This document shows positions 1 to 7,106 of a stretch of DNA of 12,000 nucleotides, piece after piece. A program made the translations under genes and the position numbers. Below the pieces are notes generated by a model. It searched no databases, was not told the origin of the DNA, and worked only from the letters and a program-made list of their open reading frames with translations. The stretch is taken from contig JBBQBQ010000097.1 in NCBI GenBank assembly GCA_038317685.1, positions 1 through 12,000 on the forward strand, given 5' to 3'. Origin of the DNA: JBBQBQ01 sp038317685 (lineage in GTDB: Bacteria; Desulfobacterota; Desulfuromonadia; Desulfuromonadales; DDH964). Each line of letters starts with the position of its first letter. Position 1 is the first letter of the stretch.

Positions 1-2086
1 GGTCGCGGGACAAAACGCCGAAGCCGTGGGTCATGTAGACCGTGTCGGGGCGGATCTTCTCCGTCACCTCCAGCGGCAGGCGCTCCTCGCCGACGGCGCT
101 TTTGACCCTGACCATCTGTCCGTTCTTCAGCCCGAGGCGCCCCGCTTCCCGCGGGTTGAGCCAGAGGCTGTTGATCGGCATGAGGTCATGCAGGTAAGGG
201 TTATTGGCGGTGGTGCCGTGGGTGAAATAGGCGTGGCGACCGACCACCAGCCGGTAGCGGCCGGAAGGAACGGCGGTCGGTGCCTGGTAGACCGGCAGCG
301 GGTCGAGACCTTTCTCGGCGTAGCGTTCCGAATAAATCTCGATCTTGCCGCTCGGGGTATTCAGCTTCTTCCCCAGGGTGGTGCCGTAGACCGGCTCCCG
401 GTCGACGAAATAAACCCCCTTCTCCTTAAGGTCCAGGAGGATCTGGGGATTGTGTTTGACCATCTGCTCGATGCTCTCCTCCATGGTGAAGTCGAACTGC
501 TCGAAGATCTCCCCGCCGAGGCGTTTGGCGAGCTGCTGCATGATCCAGAGGTTGGGTTTGCTCTCGAAGAGGGGCTCGATGGCCGGCTGCCGGAAGGCGA
601 CGACCGGCACCAGCCCGGACAGGACTTCCGGGGGGTCGAGCCGCTCCAGGTAGGTCGCCTCGGGGAGGACGACGTCGGAGAACCAGGCGGTGTCGCTCAT
701 GGTGATATCGATGGTGCAGATAAAGTCCATCTGTTCCATCATCTTCAGGGTCTTGGCCCGGTTCGGAACCGAAGAGACGACATTTTGCTTGTAGATCATC
801 ATCCCCTTGACCGGGTAGGGCCGGCCGGCCAGGACCCGGTCCCGGAAGATCGGCCAGGAGCCGTCCTTTTCGGAGAGGAAGGCGACACTCCCCTTGTCGA
901 GACGGTCGGGAACGTCGTCGTAATAGGGAGCGAGATAATCGTGAGGGATCAATTTTATCCCCCGGTTGGGGACCATCCCTCCCTTGACGTCCCAGTTGCC
1001 GACGATGCCGTTGAGGATCGCCATCGCCCGGCGCATCTGGGTGTCGTTGGCAAAGAAGGAGGAGCGGCGCCCCTGGTAATAGACGGCCTTCGGCGCCGCA
1101 GCGGCGAACTCCCGGGCAATCCGCCGGATCGTCGCGGCCGGGATCTCGCACTCGGTCTCGGCCCAATCGGGGGTGTAGGGCTGCACGTGGGGAACCAGCT
1201 TGTCGAAGCCGCTGGTGCTGGTCTCGACGTAGGTCTTGTCATAGAGCCCTTCATTGATGATGACGTGAAGCATCGCCAGGATGAAGGCGAAGTCGGTCCC
1301 CGGCTTGATCGGCAGCCACTCGTCGGCCTTGGCGGCGGTTTTGGTGAAGCGCGGGTCGAGGTAGATCAGTTTGCGCTGGCCGCCGTCTCCTTTGAGCAGG
1401 TCGATGGAGTCGGGAGTGATCAACGCCTCGCTGCGGTTGGCGCCGCTCATGATGATGTAGTCGGAGTTGAGGACGTCGGGGGTCGGGCTGGTGCCGAAGG
1501 TGGCGCCGAAGCCCTGCAGGTTGGACGACAGGCAGAGGGTCGGGTGGCGCAGGGTGTTGGGGGATCCGAAGCATTCGGCCAACTGCAGAAAGAAGTGTTC
1601 CTGGAAGGTCCCCTCGGTGGAGGCGAACATCATCCCGGCGCGGCTGTACTTCTCCGCGATCTCGTTCATCTTCTTCGCGGTCAGATTGAGGGCCTCATCC
1701 CAACTCGCCCGCCGCCACTTCCCTTCGCCGCGTTCTCCGACCCGGATCAGGGGGTATTTGAGGCGGTCGGGATCGTAAGCAACCTTGACCCCCGAATTGC
1801 CCCGGGCACAAAGCATCCCCCGGCTCTTGATAAACTCGGGATTCGGGTCGAGCTTGTAGATCACTCCGTCGCGAACTCTGGCAATCACTCCGCACTTGTT
1901 GACGCACATGCCGCAACTGGTGAAGACCGACTTGGTGGTCAGGCCGGTCGGTTCGGCGATCTGGCCGGTCGCGGCCAGGGCGCGCAGGATTTTGACCTGG
2001 GAGCCGACCGCAATCCCGGCCAGCGCACAGGAGGAGAGACCGAGGAAACGCCGCCGACTCAATTTCTTTCCAGGGTGGCTGGACAC
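1..2086 (-). CDS. Tat-exported molybdopterin oxidoreductase, PsrA/PhsA-like catalytic subunit (C-terminus cut by window edge)
   Basis: This is a DMSO-reductase-superfamily molybdoenzyme, open from 2086 to the window edge (695 codons, no stop). The N-terminus has a twin-arginine signal (SRRRFLGL, residues 10-17), so the protein should be exported folded to the periplasm. Cys58, Cys61, Cys65 and Cys93 form the CX2CX3CX27C [4Fe-4S] site. Cys185 in HPTLCLSS is the likely molybdenum ligand. The dinucleotide-binding C-terminal domain begins near residue 605, and perhaps 50-80 residues are missing compared with relatives. Overall wording resembles polysulfide, thiosulfate or tetrathionate reductase catalytic subunits; the real acceptor (sulfur species, arsenate, selenate) cannot be read from the sequence. 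I chose GTG at 2086 because AAGGAG lies 6 bases upstream. An in-frame ATG at 2104 would add six residues but has no good ribosome-binding site. It is the third gene after the cytochrome and porin. Confidence 0.92.
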   Translation of the reverse strand, partial: MSSHPGKKLSRRRFLGLSSCALAGIAVGSQVKILRALAATGQIAEPTGLTTKSVFTSCGMCVNKCGVIARVRDGVIYKLDPNPEFIKSRGMLCARGNSGVKVAYDPDRLKYPLIRVGERGEGKWRRASWDEALNLTAKKMNEIAEKYSRAGMMFASTEGTFQEHFFLQLAECFGSPNTLRHPTLCLSSNLQGFGATFGTSPTPDVLNSDYIIMSGANRSEALITPDSIDLLKGDGGQRKLIYLDPRFTKTAAKADEWLPIKPGTDFAFILAMLHVIINEGLYDKTYVETSTSGFDKLVPHVQPYTPDWAETECEIPAATIRRIAREFAAAAPKAVYYQGRRSSFFANDTQMRRAMAILNGIVGNWDVKGGMVPNRGIKLIPHDYLAPYYDDVPDRLDKGSVAFLSEKDGSWPIFRDRVLAGRPYPVKGMMIYKQNVVSSVPNRAKTLKMMEQMDFICTIDITMSDTAWFSDVVLPEATYLERLDPPEVLSGLVPVVAFRQPAIEPLFESKPNLWIMQQLAKRLGGEIFEQFDFTMEESIEQMVKHNPQILLDLKEKGVYFVDREPVYGTTLGKKLNTPSGKIEIYSERYAEKGLDPLPVYQAPTAVPSGRYRLVVGRHAYFTHGTTANNPYLHDLMPINSLWLNPREAGRLGLKNGQMVRVKSAVGEERLPLEVTEKIRPDTVYMTHGFGVLSRD

Positions 2087-2138
2087 GTCAGGCTCCTTCT
2101 CCATAAATTGTCATATTTATATCTATGGTCTGGAAAAG

Positions 2139-2166
2139 TGGGGAGAGGAGTGGGCCTCCTCCCCCC
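2139..2166 (-). terminator. weak hairpin between porin and molybdoenzyme genes
   Basis: On the minus strand, GGAGGAG and CTCCTC face each other across a five-base loop, with further G/C pairing after a bulge, followed by ACTTTTCC. The T-run is only four bases, so this may be a partial terminator or attenuator that lowers molybdoenzyme expression relative to the porin. It could also be chance in a GC-rich spacer. Confidence 0.3.
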
Positions 2167-2186
2167 GGTGCTGGCTGCAGGGTCGC

Positions 2187-3908
2187 TTAGAACTTAACGG
2201 TCAGGCTGGCATAGCCGTCCCAGGCGCTGTCGACTGCCGGCAACATCGAAAAGGCCTTGCCGTCTTTCACATCGCCGATCTTGTGGGGTGCGCCGACCGG
2301 CGAGCCGCTGCCGGTGTACAGGTAGTCGTAGTAGAGTCCGCCAAGCTTGATGAACATGTTCGGGTTGATGTCGAAGATGTAGTAGGCCTCGCCAACGTGA
2401 CCGCGGGTCGCCAGTTTGCTGCCGATCATGTCGTCCTGGGCCTGGGTGAAGGGGGTCCAGTATTTGGAGCCGTAGTTGTACTCCAGGCCGACCTTGCCCA
2501 GCGGCGCGGGAATCTGGATGCCGGCATAGACCGAATAACCGGTTTCATTCCCGTCGCCGTCGGCGTAGGCGGGCTTCATGATGATCTCGGAACCGTCGCT
2601 GTTGAGCTGGGCCTGGAAGACCGCGTCGGTCAGCATGCCGCCGAACATGCCGGCCTTGCCGTTGCCTTCGGTCTTGGTGGCGGCGACGGAGGTGAACCAG
2701 TTGATGCCGTTCATCTCTTCGCGGTTGAAGGTGATGGCGGCGAGGTTGATGTCGCCGATGACGGTGCTCGGCTGGACCCGGGTCACGAAGTTGAAGTTGG
2801 GGAATTTCTGCAGGTCCTGATACATGGCCGGTGCGAAGTAGGCGGCGTACTGGGTCGGGAAGGCGATCAACCCCTTGAAGCCGTCGTTGACGTCAATCGC
2901 CCGGAACAGGATCGCCTGCAGGAAGTTGGTGCCGTCGTTGAGAACGTCGAAATCGAAGCCGCCCAGGTGGGTGTCCTTGGTATTGATGGAGTTGTCGTTG
3001 AAGAGCTCGCCATTCCCCCACTCGGACTCGAAGCCCTGGCCGTAACAGAAGCGCAGGACCTGGCCTTCGACGCCGGTCAACTCCTCCATTTTGTAGCCGG
3101 TGGTGATGCCGTCGAAGTTGAAGTGGACCATGTGCCCGGACGGGGTGCCACCACGCGGCTCGTTTTCACGGAATTGGCTCGGGGGACCGTAGGTGGAGGG
3201 GCGACGGCCGATGGAGAGGTAGAAGTTGCTGCCGCCGATTTCGCTCCAGTCAAAATACGCACGCTCGACCCGCAGCCAGTCGCCGGTGGTGTTGCCGCCG
3301 TCGGTGCCGTCCATGGTATAGGAGTTCCAGGAGTCGAAGACCTTGACGCCGGTGGAATCGCCCCAGTTTTTGTACATGGTCAGCCGGCCGGTGAAGTTGA
3401 CGTTGTCATAGACTTTGGCCTTCATGTTCAGGCGCAGGCGGGTGGTGTAGATGATGTCGTTGTTGACGTCGCTGGTCTGGGCTCCCGGGAAGGGGTAGGG
3501 CATGACCCCGTGCAGCAGGCCGGCACCGAAGGCCTGGGCCAGCTGCGGGTTGGCCGCCATCATGTTGGCCAACGGGGTCCCGGGGAGGGGCTGACCGTTG
3601 CTGCCGAAGCCGCCGAAGGCGCCGCTCATCGCCTTGGCTCCGAAATCGTTGAAGTCGACCTGAATGCCCGGACGGAAGGTGACGTCCTGGTAATGCAGGG
3701 TGTCGGCTTTGGTCCGGAAATCGCCACTGAACTGGATGCGGTCGAGGGCGGTATGTTTCTCGTTCTTGTCGACCCGCTTGGAAACGTCGGAGAGTTCCTG
3801 GTTAAGATCCTGGATCTGCTTCTGCAATTCCTCGACGGAGGATGCGGCCAGGACCGTGGCAGGGGCGGCCAGCAGGGTCATGAGCAACAGGACGAGCAGC
3901 TTGCGCAT
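2187..3908 (-). CDS. outer-membrane beta-barrel porin-like protein, DUF3373 type
   Basis: A 573-residue exported protein. The signal peptide is residues 1 to about 22 (MRKLLVLLLM core, cleavage near VLAA). A short heptad-like segment follows at about 23-52 (VEELQKQIQDLNQELSDVSK), a periplasmic coiled coil common at the N-terminus of anchored porins. The rest alternates aromatic and polar residues as in beta-barrels and ends in Phe (YASLTVKF), the usual BAM recognition end. The DUF3373 assignment, a family frequent in Geobacter relatives, is from recall. The likely role is a pore or scaffold in the outer membrane for the neighbouring respiratory enzymes; the substrate is unknown. Start ATG 3908 has AAGGAGG seven bases upstream. 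It lies 32 bases after the cytochrome gene and about 100 before the molybdoenzyme, so one transcript is likely. Confidence 0.82.
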   Translation of the reverse strand: MRKLLVLLLMTLLAAPATVLAASSVEELQKQIQDLNQELSDVSKRVDKNEKHTALDRIQFSGDFRTKADTLHYQDVTFRPGIQVDFNDFGAKAMSGAFGGFGSNGQPLPGTPLANMMAANPQLAQAFGAGLLHGVMPYPFPGAQTSDVNNDIIYTTRLRLNMKAKVYDNVNFTGRLTMYKNWGDSTGVKVFDSWNSYTMDGTDGGNTTGDWLRVERAYFDWSEIGGSNFYLSIGRRPSTYGPPSQFRENEPRGGTPSGHMVHFNFDGITTGYKMEELTGVEGQVLRFCYGQGFESEWGNGELFNDNSINTKDTHLGGFDFDVLNDGTNFLQAILFRAIDVNDGFKGLIAFPTQYAAYFAPAMYQDLQKFPNFNFVTRVQPSTVIGDINLAAITFNREEMNGINWFTSVAATKTEGNGKAGMFGGMLTDAVFQAQLNSDGSEIIMKPAYADGDGNETGYSVYAGIQIPAPLGKVGLEYNYGSKYWTPFTQAQDDMIGSKLATRGHVGEAYYIFDINPNMFIKLGGLYYDYLYTGSGSPVGAPHKIGDVKDGKAFSMLPAVDSAWDGYASLTVKF

Positions 3909-3940
3909 TGTTTTGCCTCCTTGATATGGGGATATTTCCG

Positions 3941-4267
3941 TTAACCGCAGGTCTGGGGCTGGGGAGAGTCGGCCGCGTGGTCGAAAAGAAACTGCTGGAT
4001 ATCCTTCAGATCCTGGTCTGAAAGGCCTTTCAGACCCTCAGGGTTTTTCTGGTGTTTGTCCTTCTCGAAGAAGCGGTCCCACTGCGCCTGGGTCTTGGAA
4101 AGAGGCGTCAGGTTTGCGCCTGCAGCGCCTTCCGAATGGCAGCTCTTGCAGGTTTTTTTGAACAGGTACTTGCCTTTCTTGGGATTCCCTCCCTCCGCCG
4201 CCAGGACCGAGCCGGCGGCAAAGGCGATCAGGAGCATCCCGACGAACAGTTTGCATAGAGTCTTCAT
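3941..4267 (-). CDS. small periplasmic monohaem cytochrome c
   Basis: A 108-residue protein with a cleavable signal peptide (cleavage near Ala24) and one haem-binding site, CKSCH, at residues 40-44. It fits a class I-like c-type cytochrome of about 84 mature residues that shuttles electrons in the periplasm. The C-terminal helix region (LSDQDLKDIQQFLFDHA, 82-98) matches the usual last helix of such cytochromes. The mature part contains no methionine, so the normal Met sixth ligand is absent; His72 (KDKHQ) or His97 could serve. A lone Cys107 sits one residue from the end. ATG 4267 has GGAGG just upstream. It is first in the module with the porin and molybdoenzyme, which suggests that it exchanges electrons with the molybdoenzyme, though this is inference. 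Confidence 0.9.
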   Translation of the reverse strand: MKTLCKLFVGMLLIAFAAGSVLAAEGGNPKKGKYLFKKTCKSCHSEGAAGANLTPLSKTQAQWDRFFEKDKHQKNPEGLKGLSDQDLKDIQQFLFDHAADSPQPQTCG

Positions 4268-4318
4268 GGTTTTCCTCCGCGGTTGGGGTTTTTCCAGGTT
4301 GTTTGTCCGTTGTCTTTG

Positions 4319-4347
4319 AATATATTGTTTTCACAATCTATGCCCAG
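4319..4347 (-). promoter_or_regulatory. candidate promoter with palindromic operator for the cytochrome-porin-molybdoenzyme operon
   Basis: Reading the minus strand, CTGGGC (4347-4342) and TATATT (4324-4319) are 17 bases apart, giving a good -10 and a poor -35. The spacer holds the perfect palindrome ATTGT-GAAA-ACAAT (4324-4337). A weak -35 plus a palindrome suggests a regulated promoter. The half-site spacing (TTG-N6-CAA) is two bases shorter than the FNR consensus, so the regulator is not identified. The 5' leader would be about 45 bases. Confidence 0.45.
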
Positions 4348-4537
4348 TTTTTTTAATCCGGCCTAATATTTTCTGCGGGCCTCGTCCCTTCTGGTTTTGG
4401 CCGGGCGGCTTGCAAATCGATGGACAACAGGGGAAGAAATGAGGACGGGATGCGAGTCCGCGATATGGCTATTAGCTACGCCTAATGGCGAAGTGGGGTG
4501 AAAATTTCCGGAAAGATCAGGAGGAGCCAGGGGCGGG
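4348..4537. other. intergenic spacer between divergent cytochrome and ettA genes
   Basis: No coding region is supported here. The only structure I see is an inverted repeat ATTAG-N6-CTAAT at 4471-4486. A related ATTAGGC word appears on the minus strand near 4361-4367, so a regulator of the divergent pair could bind both. The evidence is two short words only. Confidence 0.3.
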
Positions 4538-4613
4538 GGGTCTGCCGGGATGGTGATAGACCCTTGGCAGGGAAGGGGATTCGCGCTACTATCGTGCCCC
4601 GACGCCGGGCACG
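4538..4613 (+). promoter_or_regulatory. ettA promoter flanked by two perfect inverted repeats
   Basis: TTGGCA (4564-4569) and TACTAT (4587-4592) are separated by exactly 17 bases, a strong sigma70-type promoter with a start expected near 4599. GGGTCT (4538-4543) and AGACCC (4558-4563) form a perfect six-base inverted repeat that abuts the -35. CGTGCCC (4593-4599) and GGGCACG (4607-4613) form a perfect seven-base repeat at the transcription start. These could be operators or a 5' leader hairpin. Confidence 0.6.
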
Positions 4614-4652
4614 CCGGCGACCGACCAATTATTTCGACGGAGGCATCTGCCG

Positions 4653-6326
4653 ATGAGTAATGAAGGCAACAAGATCATTTACACGATGATGCGGGTCAGC
4701 AAGTTCTACGACAAGAAGCCGATCCTCAAGGACATCTCTCTCTCCTACTTCTACGGTGCCAAGATTGGCGTCCTGGGTCTTAACGGCAGTGGCAAGAGCT
4801 CCCTTTTGCGGATCCTCGCGGGGGTCGACAAGGAGTTCAACGGCCAGACCATCCTCTCCCCCGGCTATACCGTCGGTTATCTGGAGCAGGAGCCACTCAT
4901 CGACTGTCAAAAGACGGTGCGCGAGGTGGTTGAGGAGGGAGTGCAAGATACCGTTGATCTTCTCAAGGAGTTCGAGGAGATCAACGCCGCCTTTGTCGAC
5001 CCCGACGCTGACATGGAGAAGCTCTGTGATCGCCAGGCGATCGTGCAGGAGAAACTCGACCATCTCGACGCCTGGGATCTTGACGCCCGCCTGGAAATGG
5101 CGATGGACGCGCTGCGGTGTCCGCCGGGCGACGCCAAGGTGGCGGTCCTCTCCGGCGGCGAGAAGCGTCGCGTGGCTCTTTGCCGGCTCCTGCTGCAGAA
5201 GCCCGACATTCTCCTCCTCGATGAGCCGACCAACCATCTTGACGCCGAATCGGTGGCCTGGTTGGAGCATCATCTGCAGCAGTACGCCGGGACCATCATT
5301 GCCGTCACCCACGACCGCTATTTCCTCGACAATGTCGCGGGCTGGATCCTTGAGCTCGACCGCGGGGAGGGAATCCCCTGGAAGGGGAACTACTCGTCAT
5401 GGCTGGAACAGAAGCAGGAACGACTGCGCCAGGAGGAGAAGTCGGAAGGGAATCGGCAGAAGACCCTGGAGCGGGAGCTGGAATGGATTCGCATGAGCCC
5501 CAAAGGGCGCCACGCCAAAAGTCAGGCGCGCATTTCCGCCTATGAAAAGCTCCTTTCCCAGGAAGTGCAGAAGCAGGAAAAGGAGCTGGAGCTATTTATC
5601 CCCCCGGGGCCGCGGCTCGGCGACCTTGTCATCGAGGCCGATGGGGTCAGCAAGGCCTTTGGAGATAAACTCCTCGTCGAAGGGATGACCTTCCGGCTCC
5701 CCCCTGGCGGCATCATCGGCATCATCGGTCCCAACGGCGCCGGCAAGTCGACCCTCTTTAATATGGTGACCGGCCAGGAGCAGGCCGACAGCGGCACCAT
5801 CCGCATCGGCGAGACGGTCAAACTGGCCTATGTCGATCAGAGCCGGGAGCTCGACGGAAACAAGAGCATCTGGGAGGAGATCACCGGCGGCCAGGAGCAG
5901 CTCGAACTCGGCAAGACCCTGGTCAACTCCCGAGCCTATGTGTCGCGCTTCAACTTCTCCGGCAGCGATCAGCAAAAAAAGGTCAGCACCCTCTCCGGCG
6001 GCCAGCGCAACCGGGTCCATTTGGCCAAGATGCTGAAGGAGGGGGCCAATGTCATCCTCCTCGATGAGCCGACCAATGACCTCGACGTCAATACCATGCG
6101 GGCGCTCGAAGAGGCGCTGGAAAACTTCGGTGGTTGTGCGGTGGTCATCAGTCATGACCGCTGGTTTCTCGACCGCATCGCCACCCATATCCTTGCCTTC
6201 GAAGGGGATTCCAAGGTCGTTTGGTTCGAGGGGAACTATTCGGAATACGAAGAAGACAAAAAGAAGCGCCTCGGGGTCGAAGCCGATCGGCCGCACCGTA
6301 TCAAATACCGTCAGCTGACCCGTTGA
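4653..6326 (+). CDS. ettA: energy-dependent translational throttle protein EttA (ABC-F ATPase)
   Basis: A 557-residue soluble tandem ABC ATPase without membrane segments, close to the 555 residues of E. coli EttA. Domain 1 has Walker A GLNGSGKS (42-49), signature LSGGEKRR (166-173) and Walker B LLLDEPTNHLD (187-197). Domain 2 has Walker A GPNGAGKST (359-367), signature LSGGQRNR (447-454) and Walker B ILLDEPTNDLD (468-478). The charged linker at about 240-325 (QEEKSEGNRQ..., ELEWIRMSPKGRHAK) corresponds to the P-site tRNA interaction motif. EttA binds the ribosomal E site and gates the first peptide bond according to ADP/ATP ratio. ATG 4653 has GGAGG about nine bases upstream. It is transcribed alone, with its own promoter and a terminator straight after it. 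Other ABC-F members such as Uup are less likely, given the length and linker. Confidence 0.95.
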   Translation: MSNEGNKIIYTMMRVSKFYDKKPILKDISLSYFYGAKIGVLGLNGSGKSSLLRILAGVDKEFNGQTILSPGYTVGYLEQEPLIDCQKTVREVVEEGVQDTVDLLKEFEEINAAFVDPDADMEKLCDRQAIVQEKLDHLDAWDLDARLEMAMDALRCPPGDAKVAVLSGGEKRRVALCRLLLQKPDILLLDEPTNHLDAESVAWLEHHLQQYAGTIIAVTHDRYFLDNVAGWILELDRGEGIPWKGNYSSWLEQKQERLRQEEKSEGNRQKTLERELEWIRMSPKGRHAKSQARISAYEKLLSQEVQKQEKELELFIPPGPRLGDLVIEADGVSKAFGDKLLVEGMTFRLPPGGIIGIIGPNGAGKSTLFNMVTGQEQADSGTIRIGETVKLAYVDQSRELDGNKSIWEEITGGQEQLELGKTLVNSRAYVSRFNFSGSDQQKKVSTLSGGQRNRVHLAKMLKEGANVILLDEPTNDLDVNTMRALEEALENFGGCAVVISHDRWFLDRIATHILAFEGDSKVVWFEGNYSEYEEDKKKRLGVEADRPHRIKYRQLTR

Positions 6327-6353
6327 CAACGGCAGGATTCGTTTTGGAAGGAC

Positions 6354-6396
6354 AAAAAGGGGGGCGCGGCCTGGTGGTCGCGTCCCCCTTTCTTTA
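6354..6396. terminator. strong bidirectional intrinsic terminator between convergent genes
   Basis: Bases 6356-6368 pair with 6379-6391 over 13 positions with one G-T wobble, around a ten-base loop. The plus strand then reads CTTTAT, and the minus strand ends in five Ts after the stem. It sits between ettA and the convergent rubrerythrin-like gene and can end both transcripts. Confidence 0.88.
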
Positions 6397-6483
6397 TCCG
6401 GTATTGCCCGGTTGGGCCGTTTTGGCTGAGGAGTAATGCCTTAACGGTGGCTATGGAGGATCCCCGCCCGGCCGATGAACTCC

Positions 6484-6981
6484 CTACTCGCGAACGAAGG
6501 TGTCGATATCGGTTTCGTGAACCATGCCCATCAGTCGGGCGTATTCCGATTCGATCAACTGGTAGTGGTTGTGGGTCGATTTGGCATTGGCTTCGTAGAC
6601 CGCGCGCACCTCCGGATCCTGAAAACGCTCCATCATGTCGCGGAGATGTTTCTCCAGGGCCAGTTCCTTCTCCAGGGCCAGGGCCATCGCCTTGCGCTCA
6701 TCCAGGGTCGGCAGGACCCCCCGCTCTTTCTCACTCAGCCAATCCGACTCCTTCTCGGGAGGGGTCTGGATAAATTCGGCAAAGCTCCCGACATCTTTCC
6801 CCTGATAGATCTTGAAAAACCAGTCGGCATGTTCCCGTTCCTCCCGAGCCAGAAGTTCAAAGGTTTTTATCGCCTCCGGATCGCGCATGTGACTTGCGCA
6901 GAGGGTATAAAAATCCATGGCATTCTTTTCGGTCTGCATGGAACGACGAATGGCTTGCTGCACTTCGATTTTGTCCGGCAT
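6484..6981 (-). CDS. rubrerythrin-like ferritin-fold diiron protein
   Basis: A 165-residue all-helical cytosolic protein. Helix A carries Glu18 (QTEKNAMDFY), helix B has EEREH with Glu48 and His51, and helix C has Glu104 (LALEKE). These match the first three elements of the four-helix diiron fold used for peroxide reduction or iron binding. In helix D (AKSTHNHYQL, 132-142) His137 and His139 are present, but the usual Glu three residues before is Lys134 or Thr136, so the second half-site is unusual. There is no rubredoxin-like CXXC domain. I chose ATG 6981 because AAGGAG lies seven bases upstream; a longer frame back to 7068 runs through the promoter and adds 29 unlikely residues. It has its own promoter and lies next to ferritin, which suggests a part in iron or oxidative-stress handling. 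Exact activity is unknown. Confidence 0.83.
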   Translation of the reverse strand: MPDKIEVQQAIRRSMQTEKNAMDFYTLCASHMRDPEAIKTFELLAREEREHADWFFKIYQGKDVGSFAEFIQTPPEKESDWLSEKERGVLPTLDERKAMALALEKELALEKHLRDMMERFQDPEVRAVYEANAKSTHNHYQLIESEYARLMGMVHETDIDTFVRE

Positions 6982-7033
6982 GAAACGTCTCCTTAAGGCT
7001 TTTGGTATAGGGGCAGGTTGAAGATCGGGAAGA

Positions 7034-7061
7034 AATTTAGCCCAAATTTTCTTTCTGTCAA
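7034..7061 (-). promoter_or_regulatory. sigma70-type promoter of the rubrerythrin-like gene
   Basis: On the minus strand a perfect TTGACA (7061-7056) is followed after 16 bases by TAAATT (7039-7034). The leader to ATG 6981 would be about 45 bases. A short GC-rich inverted repeat (GTCGGG/CCCGAC, about 7080-7096) lies between this promoter and the ferritin stop. It lacks a T-run, so it is not a clear terminator and could be an operator. Confidence 0.65.
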
Positions 7062-7106
7062 TCGGCAACTTTTTTGGGATGTCGGGTCAACCCCGACGCT
7101 GGAGCC

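Noticed and set aside
26..2197. Long plus-strand open frame (723 codons) opposite the molybdoenzyme
   Set aside because: The opposite strand encodes an unmistakable molybdoenzyme with Tat signal and FeS cysteines. The plus frame has no recognisable domain and arises from high third-position GC.
1896..3944. Long plus-strand open frame (682 codons) opposite the porin
   Set aside because: The minus-strand protein has a signal peptide, ribosome-binding site and terminal Phe; the plus frame is a low-complexity V/G/D/E-rich shadow.
4342..4356. Sigma54 (-24/-12) promoter before the cytochrome gene
   Set aside because: On the minus strand the spacing gives GG-N10-TG instead of GG-N10-GC and the flanking consensus is poor; a sigma70 reading fits better.
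4629..5312. Minus-strand frame inside ettA
   Set aside because: ettA motifs are intact on the plus strand, and the minus frame has no ribosome-binding site or family features.
6982..7068. Longer start for the rubrerythrin-like gene
   Set aside because: It would place the TTGACA/TAAATT promoter inside the coding region, while the ATG at 6981 has a good ribosome-binding site and fits the fold.
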